Shown: one piece after another, positions 1-5,706 of the stretch
Numbering within the stretch: the first letter of the stretch is position 1
How the letters are laid out: every line of letters begins with the position of its first letter
Assembly (NCBI GenBank): GCA_945878705.1
Contig: CAMCUE010000032.1
Span: 1-9,360 of the forward strand
Direction: 5' to 3'
Source: Ferrithrix thermotolerans DSM 19514
GTDB lineage: Bacteria > Actinomycetota > Acidimicrobiia > Acidimicrobiales > Ilumatobacteraceae
Length of the DNA: 9,360 nt
Position numbers and translations under genes: made by a program
Notes under the pieces: model-generated
What the model was told of the DNA's origin: nothing
Database searches by the model: none
What the model saw: the letters and a program-made list of their open reading frames with translations, nothing else

Positions 1-1
1 G

Positions 2-319
2 CGAAGCAATGTAGAACTGCTTTCACGAAACAGTATTTATCAGGTGACACCACTTGATTCAACGGCGAGAATTGATCACAGTGCGGTCATTACGCAAAGC
101 ACGATCGGCCCAGGATGCGTAGTCGGTGAGCGTGCCCAAATCGTGCGCAGCGTATTAATTGCAGGTGCGAAAATTGACGCAGATGCTGTTGTGATAGACA
201 GTGCAGTTATGGGACATGTAGGTACATTCGCACAGATTTCGTCTTGTTTGATTGGTACGGACGGTGAAGTAGGTTCTGGGGCGGTACTGCGAGATGCGAA
301 AATACCTGATCCGAACTGA
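2..319 (+). CDS. Sugar-nucleotide pyrophosphorylase, C-terminal part (5' end outside window)
   Basis: The frame is open from base 2 to a TGA at 317-319, so the gene enters from the left; the GTG at 44 is only an internal codon. The visible 105 or so residues form imperfect hexapeptide turns (ARIDHSAVI, STIGPGCVVG, SVLIAGAKI, DAVVIDSAVM, SSCLIGTDGEVG, SGAVLRDAKI). This is the left-handed beta-helix tail of NDP-sugar pyrophosphorylases such as actinobacterial mannose-1-phosphate guanylyltransferase (ManB/ManC-like) or glucose-1-phosphate nucleotidyltransferases. The catalytic N-terminal domain is not in the window, so the sugar and nucleotide cannot be read here. Two context points favour GDP-mannose: gmd lies downstream, and the mycobacterial manB neighbourhood also contains fbiA-fbiB. 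That is inference. The protein ends soon after the last helix turn (IPDPN), a normal end for the family. Its stop codon lies inside the first unit of a tandem repeat. Confidence 0.85.
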   Translation, partial: RSNVELLSRNSIYQVTPLDSTARIDHSAVITQSTIGPGCVVGERAQIVRSVLIAGAKIDADAVVIDSAVMGHVGTFAQISSCLIGTDGEVGSGAVLRDAKIPDPN

Positions 320-413
320 ACGACTGGCAGATGAACGACTGGCAGATGATCAACTAGCAGCTGATCAACTAGCAGCTGATCAACTAGTCGAAAAGTGCAC
401 AACTATTAGATGA
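294..413 (+). CDS. Possible 39-aa ORF through the 15-bp repeats (speculative)
   Basis: A frame opens at ATG 294-296 and stays open to TGA 411-413, giving 39 codons. It overlaps the upstream gene by 26 bases, reads the tandem repeat as pentapeptides (ERLAD twice, DQLAA twice, then DQLVE), and its stop overlaps the next gene's start as ATGA (410-413). The product would be a charged, Leu/Ala-rich helix-former with a basic start (MRKYLIRT). A G-rich stretch (278-284) lies about 9 bases upstream but is not a canonical Shine-Dalgarno. In favour: the ATGA arrangement, also used by cofD-cofE here, would explain how the gene at 410, which lacks its own ribosome site, is translated. Against: once one 15-bp unit is open in a frame all units are, so openness is weak evidence, and I recognise no family. 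Confidence 0.25.
   Translation: MRKYLIRTERLADERLADDQLAADQLAADQLVEKCTTIR
316..390. repeat. Five-unit 15-bp tandem repeat across a gene junction
   Basis: Five abutting 15-bp units can be read directly: 316-330 ctgaacgactggcag, 331-345 atgaacgactggcag, 346-360 atgatcaactagcag, 361-375 ctgatcaactagcag, 376-390 ctgatcaactagtcg. Units 1-2 share one sequence type and units 3-5 another, so the array looks like two successive expansions. The TGA at 317-319 that ends the upstream gene is part of unit 1, and the array stops 19 bp before the ATG at 410. Because 15 is a multiple of three, each unit repeats the same codons: a TGA in the upstream gene's frame and an uninterrupted pentapeptide in the frame beginning at 294. 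Units 3-5 carry the palindrome TGATCA. It could be slippage-prone spacer DNA, a protein-binding array, or part of a small coding region. Confidence 0.9.
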
Positions 414-1333
414 CGCTCCAAAATAGTGCTTTAGTTTGTGGGGGTGCAGGTTTTATTGGATCGCACTTGGTTGATCGATTGATTGCTGATGGTCACAATG
501 TTGAAGTTGTTGACAATTTGTCTACTGGAACTCTCGCAAATCTCAGCGAAGCTAGGTCGAGCGGTGGAGATTTACGGTTTCATCATCTCGATGTTTTGGC
601 ACCAGAGTTTTCTGATCTAATTGAATTGCGCCAACCAGCAATTATCTATCATCTCGCACTACTTCCACCAGGAGCGACTCAAACTAGTGAAATTTTGTTG
701 TCGGCAAGTTCGTTGCTTGCGGTACTTAATGCTGCTCAAAAACATAAAATCAAAAAAGTAGTTGTAGCGATACCAGCAGGTTTGATATACGGAGAAGTTC
801 CGGCACGGCAATTGCCAGTTAAAGAAGGTCGTGAGCCAGACCCGATGAGTGTTTCTCATGTGATGGCAAATGCGCTTCTTGATTTTTTGATTATTTATCG
901 TGAAAGTTACGACGTCGAATTTACGGCTTTGGCAATGACGAATGTTTATGGCAGGCGACAACGCCCGAACGATGGAGTAGTTGCCGCGTTTGCAGATTCA
1001 ATTCTTAGTCATACTGATCCAATGATTTTTGGTAGCGGGCGCCAAACTCGCGATTTTTTATTTATTGATGACGCAGTCGATGCGCTTTCGCGCGCAACAA
1101 TAAAAGGTGGGGGGTTGCTGATCAATATTGGTACTGGAGTTCAAACAACTATTCAGGATTTGTGGGCACTGATGGGCGAACCAACAACTTTGAAAGCGAA
1201 GTCGGTTGTGGCCCGCCATGGTGAGTTGCAGCGCAACGCTGTCAACTCAACGCGAGCGCGAATTCAACTTGGCTGGTCGCATTGGACTTCGGTTCGCGCT
1301 GGCATTGCCGAACTGATGGAAGAATTAACTTAG
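410..1333 (+). CDS. Extended SDR (NAD-dependent epimerase/dehydratase family), catalytic residues apparently lost
   Basis: This 307-residue protein has the extended short-chain dehydrogenase fold of sugar-nucleotide epimerases and dehydratases. The Rossmann glycine motif GGAGFIGSHL is at residues 11-20, an acidic residue ends strand 2 (VVDNLSTG, 33-40), DVL is at 61-63, YGE at 127-129, NVYGRRQRP at 178-186 and RDFLFIDDAVDA at 214-225. Length fits the family. The active site does not. Aligned by eye with the Gmd in this window through the shared YRESYD (163-168 here), the usual S-S before the YG motif becomes P122-A123, the catalytic Tyr becomes S149 and the Lys becomes A153. Cofactor binding may persist, but normal SDR chemistry looks impossible, so a structural or regulatory role, or an unusual reaction, is more likely. 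The ORF is intact, which argues against a decaying pseudogene. The ATG at 410 has no clear ribosome site. It is probably co-transcribed with the pyrophosphorylase 90 bp upstream. Confidence 0.85.
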   Translation: MTLQNSALVCGGAGFIGSHLVDRLIADGHNVEVVDNLSTGTLANLSEARSSGGDLRFHHLDVLAPEFSDLIELRQPAIIYHLALLPPGATQTSEILLSASSLLAVLNAAQKHKIKKVVVAIPAGLIYGEVPARQLPVKEGREPDPMSVSHVMANALLDFLIIYRESYDVEFTALAMTNVYGRRQRPNDGVVAAFADSILSHTDPMIFGSGRQTRDFLFIDDAVDALSRATIKGGGLLINIGTGVQTTIQDLWALMGEPTTLKAKSVVARHGELQRNAVNSTRARIQLGWSHWTSVRAGIAELMEELT

Positions 1334-1384
1334 AAAACTTGCGACAAAATTCTGTAGTTGCAGAAAATCGCTCGTCGAGAAAAA

Positions 1385-2098
1385 TTAGCGAAATAGATCT
1401 TCTTGTGGTGGTCTGACTAGTTCACTGATATCTGAATCACGAAGCCATGATGGCTCAACTCCACGAACTACGGCAACTGGTACGCCAGAAGATTTGCCCA
1501 TTACGAGTTCAGCAGCGCTGGCTAGTTCGTCGGCAACGGCAACTTCTGTGACTTGCATAATTCTGCCGAGCGAATCTGGTGTACCGCGCAGATCGACTAC
1601 TCCGGCGACTCCTGCCACACCAATCGCAACATCTGTGAGTCCTTTTCGCCATGGTCGACCAAAAGTGTCGCTAATGATTACGCCAACTTCTACACCAAGG
1701 GTTGCACCGATGATGTCGCGAATTCGGCGCGCAGATTTATCGCTGTCAATTGGAAGCAACGCTGCATATCCGCGTTCAACATTTGATAAGTCAATTCCAC
1801 TGTTGGCACACACAAATCCGTGTTTAGTTTCGGTGATTATTAAATCTCCGCGTCGTCGTACGATGCGTACCGCTTCATCCTCAACTAATTGCTTATGACT
1901 TAGAGGGTCAGTTGCGTCAATGGCAACTAACCGACCTTCGGCTTTTGAGACAATTTTTTGCGTTACAACTAAGACATCGTTGTTTTGTAGTGGTCCGTTT
2001 GGTTCTTGGCGACACGCATCAGCAATTATTTTGCCGAGTTGATCCTGAGGACTTATTTCACCAATACCTTGCACGCCCCAAATTGTCAGTCGGCTCAT
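1385..2098 (-). CDS. cofE: Coenzyme F420-0:L-glutamate ligase (CofE / FbiB N-terminal domain), stand-alone
   Basis: The enzyme adds L-glutamate residues to F420-0 using GTP, building the gamma-linked polyglutamate tail of coenzyme F420 in the cytosol. Family signatures visible in the 237 residues are DVLVVTQKIVSKAEGR (41-56), KHGFVCANSGID (92-103), LLPIDSDKSARRIR (114-127), the metal/nucleotide-site region ISDTFGRPWRKGLTDVAIG (142-160) and ELVMGKSSGVPVAVVRG (197-213). The size matches archaeal single-domain CofE of about 250 residues. Mycobacterial FbiB is about 450 residues because a C-terminal FMN nitroreductase domain follows; here the protein ends at RPPQEDLFR, about where that domain would begin. 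Only 51 bp separate the stop from the convergent gene, so no nitroreductase follows. The ATG (2096-2098) overlaps the cofD stop as ATGA, and a GGAG (2107-2110) lies 8 bases upstream inside cofD, so translation is probably coupled. Confidence 0.93.
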   Translation of the reverse strand: MSRLTIWGVQGIGEISPQDQLGKIIADACRQEPNGPLQNNDVLVVTQKIVSKAEGRLVAIDATDPLSHKQLVEDEAVRIVRRRGDLIITETKHGFVCANSGIDLSNVERGYAALLPIDSDKSARRIRDIIGATLGVEVGVIISDTFGRPWRKGLTDVAIGVAGVAGVVDLRGTPDSLGRIMQVTEVAVADELASAAELVMGKSSGVPVAVVRGVEPSWLRDSDISELVRPPQEDLFR

Positions 2099-3099
2099 TT
2101 TCGTTGCTCCGAAACACTGGCAAGAGTTGTCTTGGCAAGTTCACCAGCAACTTCTTGAGTTGACATCACTGTATTTGTGACTATGCAGCGCAAACCTTCA
2201 CGCTCAATTGCATCTTTCAGGTCGGCGTCCACTGTGTCGACAATAATTGTTGAAGCGATAGTTGCGTACAGTCGCGCTACGCCGAGTGCCGAAGATTCGT
2301 GCCCGAGTTCTGTGAGCATGCGGTCGGCTGGGCCTTTGAGTGCCCGACCACCAACGATTGGCGAGATCGCAACAACTTTGTCTCGGTTCGCCGACAACAA
2401 TTCGTTGATACCTGCAAGCGCGCGAATTGGGCCAATTGAAACAATCGGATTAGATGGGGCAATCACTATTATTTCGGATTGCTGCAGTTCGCTCAAGCAA
2501 TTTGGCTTGGCATTTTCTGCGCCTTGAAAGTGCACCGATTTCACAGCAACGCTGTGCTGATGCTTTACGAAATATTCCTGAAAGCTAATTTGTGTTCCTG
2601 CTTTTCCTGCCGGGCAATCTTGGCTGAGTTCAACCAAAGTTGCGACATCGCTGTTGGTCATCGGCACAATTCGCTGCGCAACTTTCCAGGCGCTGGCAAT
2701 TTCTTGGGTAATCAAAGAAGCATCGGCACCTTCACTTCGCCGTGCTGTGCGATAAAAATGAGTCGCAAGATCTTGATCGCCAAGGTTAAACCACTCGGGT
2801 GCGGCGATTGAGCCAACTGGTCGCACATCGACATATCTTTTGAGCGAAGCCATCGCTCGCCAAGTTTCATCGGCGAGTCCCCATCCGCGCTGCTGGTCGA
2901 TCGCTTCGCTAAGTGTGTAGATCACGGTGTCAATGTCGGGCGAGATATACAACCCGTGCAACACAGTGTCGTCGCCAGTGTTGACTAGAGCGATTGTTCG
3001 TTGTGTGCTGTGAACTTGTGCAAGTCCACGAAGAAATCGGGCGGCACCGACGCCACCAGCCAGAACTACAACTGAACTTGATTCTGCAACCATGTTCAT
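2095..3099 (-). CDS. cofD: 2-phospho-L-lactate (or phosphoenolpyruvate-derived) transferase, F420 biosynthesis (CofD/FbiA)
   Basis: CofD/FbiA joins the guanylylated three-carbon unit (lactyl- or enolpyruvyl-2-diphospho-5'-guanosine) to the deazaflavin FO, giving F420-0 or dehydro-F420-0 in the cytosol. The 334 residues carry family motifs in order: LAGGVGAARFLRGL (13-26), VNTGDD (39-44), the LYISPDIDTVIYTL stretch (50-63), GWGLADETW (72-80), WFNLGDQDLATHFYRT (103-118), VPMTN (145-149), IAPSNPIVSIGPI (213-225) and ISPIVGGRALKGPA (245-258). Length is normal. It is the first gene of a two-gene operon with cofE. ATG 3097-3099 is taken as the start; a second ATG two codons in (3091-3093) is equally possible, as neither has a clear Shine-Dalgarno. 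In Actinobacteria the precursor is often PEP-derived, which would need a later reduction; the sequence alone does not settle the substrate. Confidence 0.94.
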   Translation of the reverse strand: MNMVAESSSVVVLAGGVGAARFLRGLAQVHSTQRTIALVNTGDDTVLHGLYISPDIDTVIYTLSEAIDQQRGWGLADETWRAMASLKRYVDVRPVGSIAAPEWFNLGDQDLATHFYRTARRSEGADASLITQEIASAWKVAQRIVPMTNSDVATLVELSQDCPAGKAGTQISFQEYFVKHQHSVAVKSVHFQGAENAKPNCLSELQQSEIIVIAPSNPIVSIGPIRALAGINELLSANRDKVVAISPIVGGRALKGPADRMLTELGHESSALGVARLYATIASTIIVDTVDADLKDAIEREGLRCIVTNTVMSTQEVAGELAKTTLASVSEQRK

Positions 3100-3169
3100 A
3101 GAGCGTAGGGCTCACAAAGAAACTTAAGCGACTTGCTATCGGTGGGGGCTAGTAGATTAGTAAGTCGTT
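3100..3169. promoter_or_regulatory. 70-bp divergent promoter region, cofD / gmd
   Basis: This is the only DNA between the divergent starts of cofD (3099, -) and gmd (3170, +), so both promoters should lie here or just inside the genes. For gmd, TAGATT at 3153-3158 fits the TAnnnT -10 pattern and would start transcription about 5 bases before the ATG, with TTGCTA at 3133-3138 a poorly spaced -35 candidate. For cofD, the reverse strand of the CTTAAG area (3123-3128) gives TAAGTT, another TAnnnT match. No Shine-Dalgarno precedes either start, which fits leaderless or very short leaders. The boxes are pattern matches by eye only. Confidence 0.4.
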
Positions 3170-4153
3170 ATGACGCGCGCATTAATCACGGGAATTACTG
3201 GACAAGACGGTCGCCATCTCGCCGAGTTTCTGAACACTAAAGGCTATGAAGTTTTTGGTTTAGTTAAGGGACAGAATAACCCTAAAGCCGAGTCCATTCG
3301 TGATGAGTTTCCGTTCGTTCAACTCGTGCCAGGCGACCTTGCAGATTTCTCAAGTCTGGTTAGCGCTCTTGAGATTTCGCAACCAGACGAGGTATATAAC
3401 CTCGGCGCAATTTCGTTTGTGGCGATGTCGTTTAATCAAGCCGAACTTACGGGCAATATAACTGGGCTCGGAGTGTTGCGAATGCTTGAAGCGATTCGGC
3501 TCGTCGGTGGGTCGAGAAAGAGTCCAATTCGGTTTTATCAAGCGTCATCGTCCGAGATGTTTGGCAAAGTTCGTGAAACTCCACAAACAGAATTGACACC
3601 ATTCCATCCTCGCTCGCCATATGGAGTAGCAAAAGTTTTCGCTCACGACATCACTGTGAACTATCGCGAAAGTTACGACATGTTTGCTTGTTCTGGAATT
3701 TTATTTAATCACGAAGGTCCGCGGCGTGGACTTGAATTCGTTACGCGCAAAATAACAAACTCGGTTGCTCGAATTAAATTGGGTCTGCAAAGCGAACTAG
3801 TACTCGGAAATTTGGAGGCTAAGCGAGATTGGGGCTTTGCCGGCGATTATGTTGAGGCGATGTGGATGATGTTGCAACAGCCAACACCAGACGATTTTGT
3901 GATTGCAACCGGCAAAGCGCATTCGATTGAGCAACTACTTGAAGTTGCATTTAATGCCGCCGAACTTGGTGACTGGCGAAAATTCGTTCGTCAAGACCAG
4001 CGATTCTTTCGGCCTGCCGAAGTTGATTTGTTGATCGGTGATGCGACGAAAGCAAGAACAAAACTCGGCTGGACACCAAAGGTTGGTTTTGAGACTTTAA
4101 TTCAGATGATGGTTGCTAACGATTTAGATTACGAGTCAAAGCGCCGGAGATAG
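3170..4153 (+). CDS. gmd: GDP-mannose 4,6-dehydratase
   Basis: Gmd converts GDP-D-mannose to GDP-4-keto-6-deoxy-D-mannose, the precursor of GDP-L-fucose, GDP-D-rhamnose and other deoxyhexoses for surface glycans. The 327 residues contain the nucleotide-binding loop [14 protein letters not shown] (8-21), [13 protein letters not shown] (76-88), the catalytic segment [11 protein letters not shown] (123-133), SPYGVAK with Tyr151 and Lys155, [19 protein letters not shown] (164-182), [13 protein letters not shown] (184-196), [20 protein letters not shown] (213-232) and FRPAEVDLL (280-288). All catalytic residues are present. E. coli Gmd is longer (373 aa); 327 fits the shorter bacterial forms. The stretch after strand 2 reads [12 protein letters not shown] rather than the RR-containing NADP loop of E. 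coli, so cofactor contacts may differ. No GDP-fucose synthase or Rmd reductase is recognisable nearby. The 3' end overlaps the convergent flippase gene by 18 bp. Confidence 0.95.
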   Translation: MTRALITGITGQDGRHLAEFLNTKGYEVFGLVKGQNNPKAESIRDEFPFVQLVPGDLADFSSLVSALEISQPDEVYNLGAISFVAMSFNQAELTGNITGLGVLRMLEAIRLVGGSRKSPIRFYQASSSEMFGKVRETPQTELTPFHPRSPYGVAKVFAHDITVNYRESYDMFACSGILFNHEGPRRGLEFVTRKITNSVARIKLGLQSELVLGNLEAKRDWGFAGDYVEAMWMMLQQPTPDDFVIATGKAHSIEQLLEVAFNAAELGDWRKFVRQDQRFFRPAEVDLLIGDATKARTKLGWTPKVGFETLIQMMVANDLDYESKRRR

Positions 4154-5437
4154 AGATCTCAACTGTGAGCGCAAACTAACAGCAAACGAAATTAGTCCAA
4201 CTACAGAACTTGTGACGAGCGCAACTTCAACGCGCAAAAATAAGTCATCGCTAACTTGCCACACAGTAAAAATATATGCAGCGAACGCAAGCGACCATCC
4301 GAGAGCAACATGTTTATGTCCGTTGAGTGCAATTACTGCTTGAGCAATCGCTAAAGCCATCATGTAGATTCCGCTTGCAAGTGCCAGCAGTGTGATTGTT
4401 CGACGATCAATGCTTCCGCCATAAACAAGGTCAAGCACATTTGGGCCGATGGCGAACGCGCCAACTGTGCCGAGCACTCCAACACCTACAACCAAAATTA
4501 CAAGTTGGCGAAACCCAGTTTTAAATTCTTTGATGTCACCACGGGCTGCAAGTCTTGTCAGTCGCGGCAGTAACGCTGCTTGAACTGCTTGAAATAAAAA
4601 TAGTGGCACGCGAGTCAGCAGCACAGCGTTTCCAAACAAAGTTACATGTTCGGCCGGGGCGGTGTCTCCGAGAAGCGCAACGGTGATCGGGCCTGCGTTG
4701 ACTAATGCTGCGGCAAAAATTGATCCGCCTAATAACAGCCCAAGATTTGGTGTGATCTCAGACCACGATGCTGGTGGGCCATCTTGCAGCTTTAATTGAC
4801 CAGAAAATAAAATAACCAGCACACCGACGAGTGGCGTGAGTACTACGGCAAGTGAGTATGCGCCGAGTTGTGTTACTCCGGCAATCAATAAACCGAGACA
4901 AACTATGACTCGCGCTGCACCGTCTGCGCCGACAACAAAACCGTAAGAATTAAAGTTTCCGAGCCCAGAGCACAAACCCTTGACCATATAAAAGGCACCG
5001 TATACGGCAATTGCGATTATTAAACTTGCTGTGACTATTCCGTTTCCTTCGAATAAATTGCTGGTGACGAACGGCGCGAGAGCGACAATTGATCCGACTA
5101 AGCCGATGACGATCGCACCACAAAGGATTACAACTTTTTTAACAACTGGTCCTGCGCCTTGGCCGAGTGCGCGACGATGTGAGATTGCACGGCTGATTTC
5201 TTGTTCGACCGGCAAAAAGAATCCTGGCGCGAGCGCAAACATCACAAACCAAAGTGAGACCAGAGGTTTAAAACCATCTTGGCCGAGTGCCTGTTGCCCG
5301 ATTTTGAAAAACGCGTAGATAGTCAAGCCAGCGATAAGCAAACCAATTGAGATTGCGATTGTGCCCTCTGGGAGTTCAACGCGTTTGCGTTGAGGGGGCA
5401 ACGAAGAACTTGACGAACTCGTAGGTTGTCTTGACAC
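4136..5437 (-). CDS. MOP/MATE-superfamily polysaccharide flippase-like membrane protein (Wzx-like)
   Basis: This 433-residue integral membrane protein has a Ser/Pro-rich cytoplasmic N-terminus (residues 4-20, with six Ser in a row) and about twelve hydrophobic segments, near 26-46, 57-75, 102-121, 132-152, 168-188, 192-212, 231-252, 265-290, 312-334, 346-370, 377-393 and 403-422. The length, the two halves of about six spans, and the loop after span 2 ([20 protein letters not shown]) resemble actinobacterial polysaccharide biosynthesis proteins of the MOP exporter superfamily. Such proteins flip undecaprenyl- or polyprenyl-linked sugars across the membrane. Substrate is unknown; the flanking gmd and glycosyltransferase suggest a deoxyhexose-containing glycan. 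The start is GTG (5435-5437) with no Shine-Dalgarno; no in-frame alternative fits before the first span. It follows the 60-aa gene by 16 bp, so the two are probably co-transcribed. A transporter of another kind cannot be fully excluded. Confidence 0.75.
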   Translation of the reverse strand: MSRQPTSSSSSSLPPQRKRVELPEGTIAISIGLLIAGLTIYAFFKIGQQALGQDGFKPLVSLWFVMFALAPGFFLPVEQEISRAISHRRALGQGAGPVVKKVVILCGAIVIGLVGSIVALAPFVTSNLFEGNGIVTASLIIAIAVYGAFYMVKGLCSGLGNFNSYGFVVGADGAARVIVCLGLLIAGVTQLGAYSLAVVLTPLVGVLVILFSGQLKLQDGPPASWSEITPNLGLLLGGSIFAAALVNAGPITVALLGDTAPAEHVTLFGNAVLLTRVPLFLFQAVQAALLPRLTRLAARGDIKEFKTGFRQLVILVVGVGVLGTVGAFAIGPNVLDLVYGGSIDRRTITLLALASGIYMMALAIAQAVIALNGHKHVALGWSLAFAAYIFTVWQVSDDLFLRVEVALVTSSVVGLISFAVSLRSQLRSLSPAL

Positions 5438-5453
5438 TTGTTAGGTAGAGCGC

Positions 5454-5636
5454 TTAGAACTGCTTGGCAATTTGGTCTTGCAATTTAGACATTGCTTCGC
5501 GACGGCAGACCTGTGCTTTTTGAAATGTCAAAATTCCGAATCCGACCGCGATGTAAGTTGCATCTTTGGCGAATGCGAGAACATCTTGGGCTTTTAATGG
5601 TCCAAGTTTTAAGTCGTTCAAATTGATGTCACGCAT
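5454..5636 (-). CDS. Small conserved-looking hypothetical protein, 60 aa
   Basis: I do not know a function. The 60 residues split into a polar N-terminus (MRDINLNDLKLGPLKAQDVL), one short hydrophobic or amphipathic segment (about 28-38, YIAVGFGILTF) and a basic, helical C-terminal tail (QKAQVCRREAMSKLQDQIAKQF, from 39). It looks real for three reasons. A good Shine-Dalgarno, GGAG (5642-5645, reverse strand), sits 5 bases before the ATG. A TATAAACT -10-like box (5657-5664) lies further upstream. And it fits exactly between divergent glycosyltransferase and flippase genes. From memory, similar short proteins with a VGFGxLxFQxxQVxRRE core occur in Acidimicrobiia; that is unverified. The position, first in a two-gene unit with the flippase, suggests a small membrane-associated partner or regulator, which is inference only. 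Confidence 0.75.
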   Translation of the reverse strand: MRDINLNDLKLGPLKAQDVLAFAKDATYIAVGFGILTFQKAQVCRREAMSKLQDQIAKQF

Positions 5637-5706
5637 GCTGTCTCCAATCTTCGTTTAGTTTATAGAGATCTACCCAATAAATTGTCGCAAGTAGTCTTAG
5701 ATTGCC
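5637..5706. promoter_or_regulatory. 70-bp divergent promoter region, 60-aa gene / glycosyltransferase
   Basis: The gap holds signals for both directions. On the reverse strand, TATAAACT (5657-5664) is a strong -10-like match followed by GGAG (5642-5645), 5 bases before the ATG at 5636. On the forward strand there is no Shine-Dalgarno before ATG 5707. TAGTCT (5692-5697) fits TAnnnT and would place the transcription start about 3 bases before the ATG, so that mRNA may be essentially leaderless. The spacing resembles the gmd start, where GTAG also lies 16-18 bases before the ATG. Matches are by eye. Confidence 0.45.

Noticed and set aside
44..46. GTG at 44 as the start of the first gene
   Set aside because: The frame is open upstream to the window edge and a lone beta-helix tail is not a normal protein, so the gene is cut by the left edge.
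316..390. CRISPR-like array
   Set aside because: The 15-bp units abut with no spacers, so this is a plain tandem repeat.
76..402. 108-codon reverse-strand ORF over the pyrophosphorylase end and the repeats
   Set aside because: It is antisense to a recognisable beta-helix coding region, and its repetitive start is only the 15-bp array read backwards; there is no recognisable family or ribosome site.
1350..1365. Possible terminator hairpin between the SDR and cofE (TTCTG, 6-base loop, CAGAA)
   Set aside because: The stem is only five base pairs, has little GC and no following T-run; too weak to call.
1494..1898. 134-codon forward ORF antisense to cofE
   Set aside because: It lies wholly inside cofE, whose motifs are clear, and its Ser/Thr/Pro-rich translation is typical of an antisense shadow.
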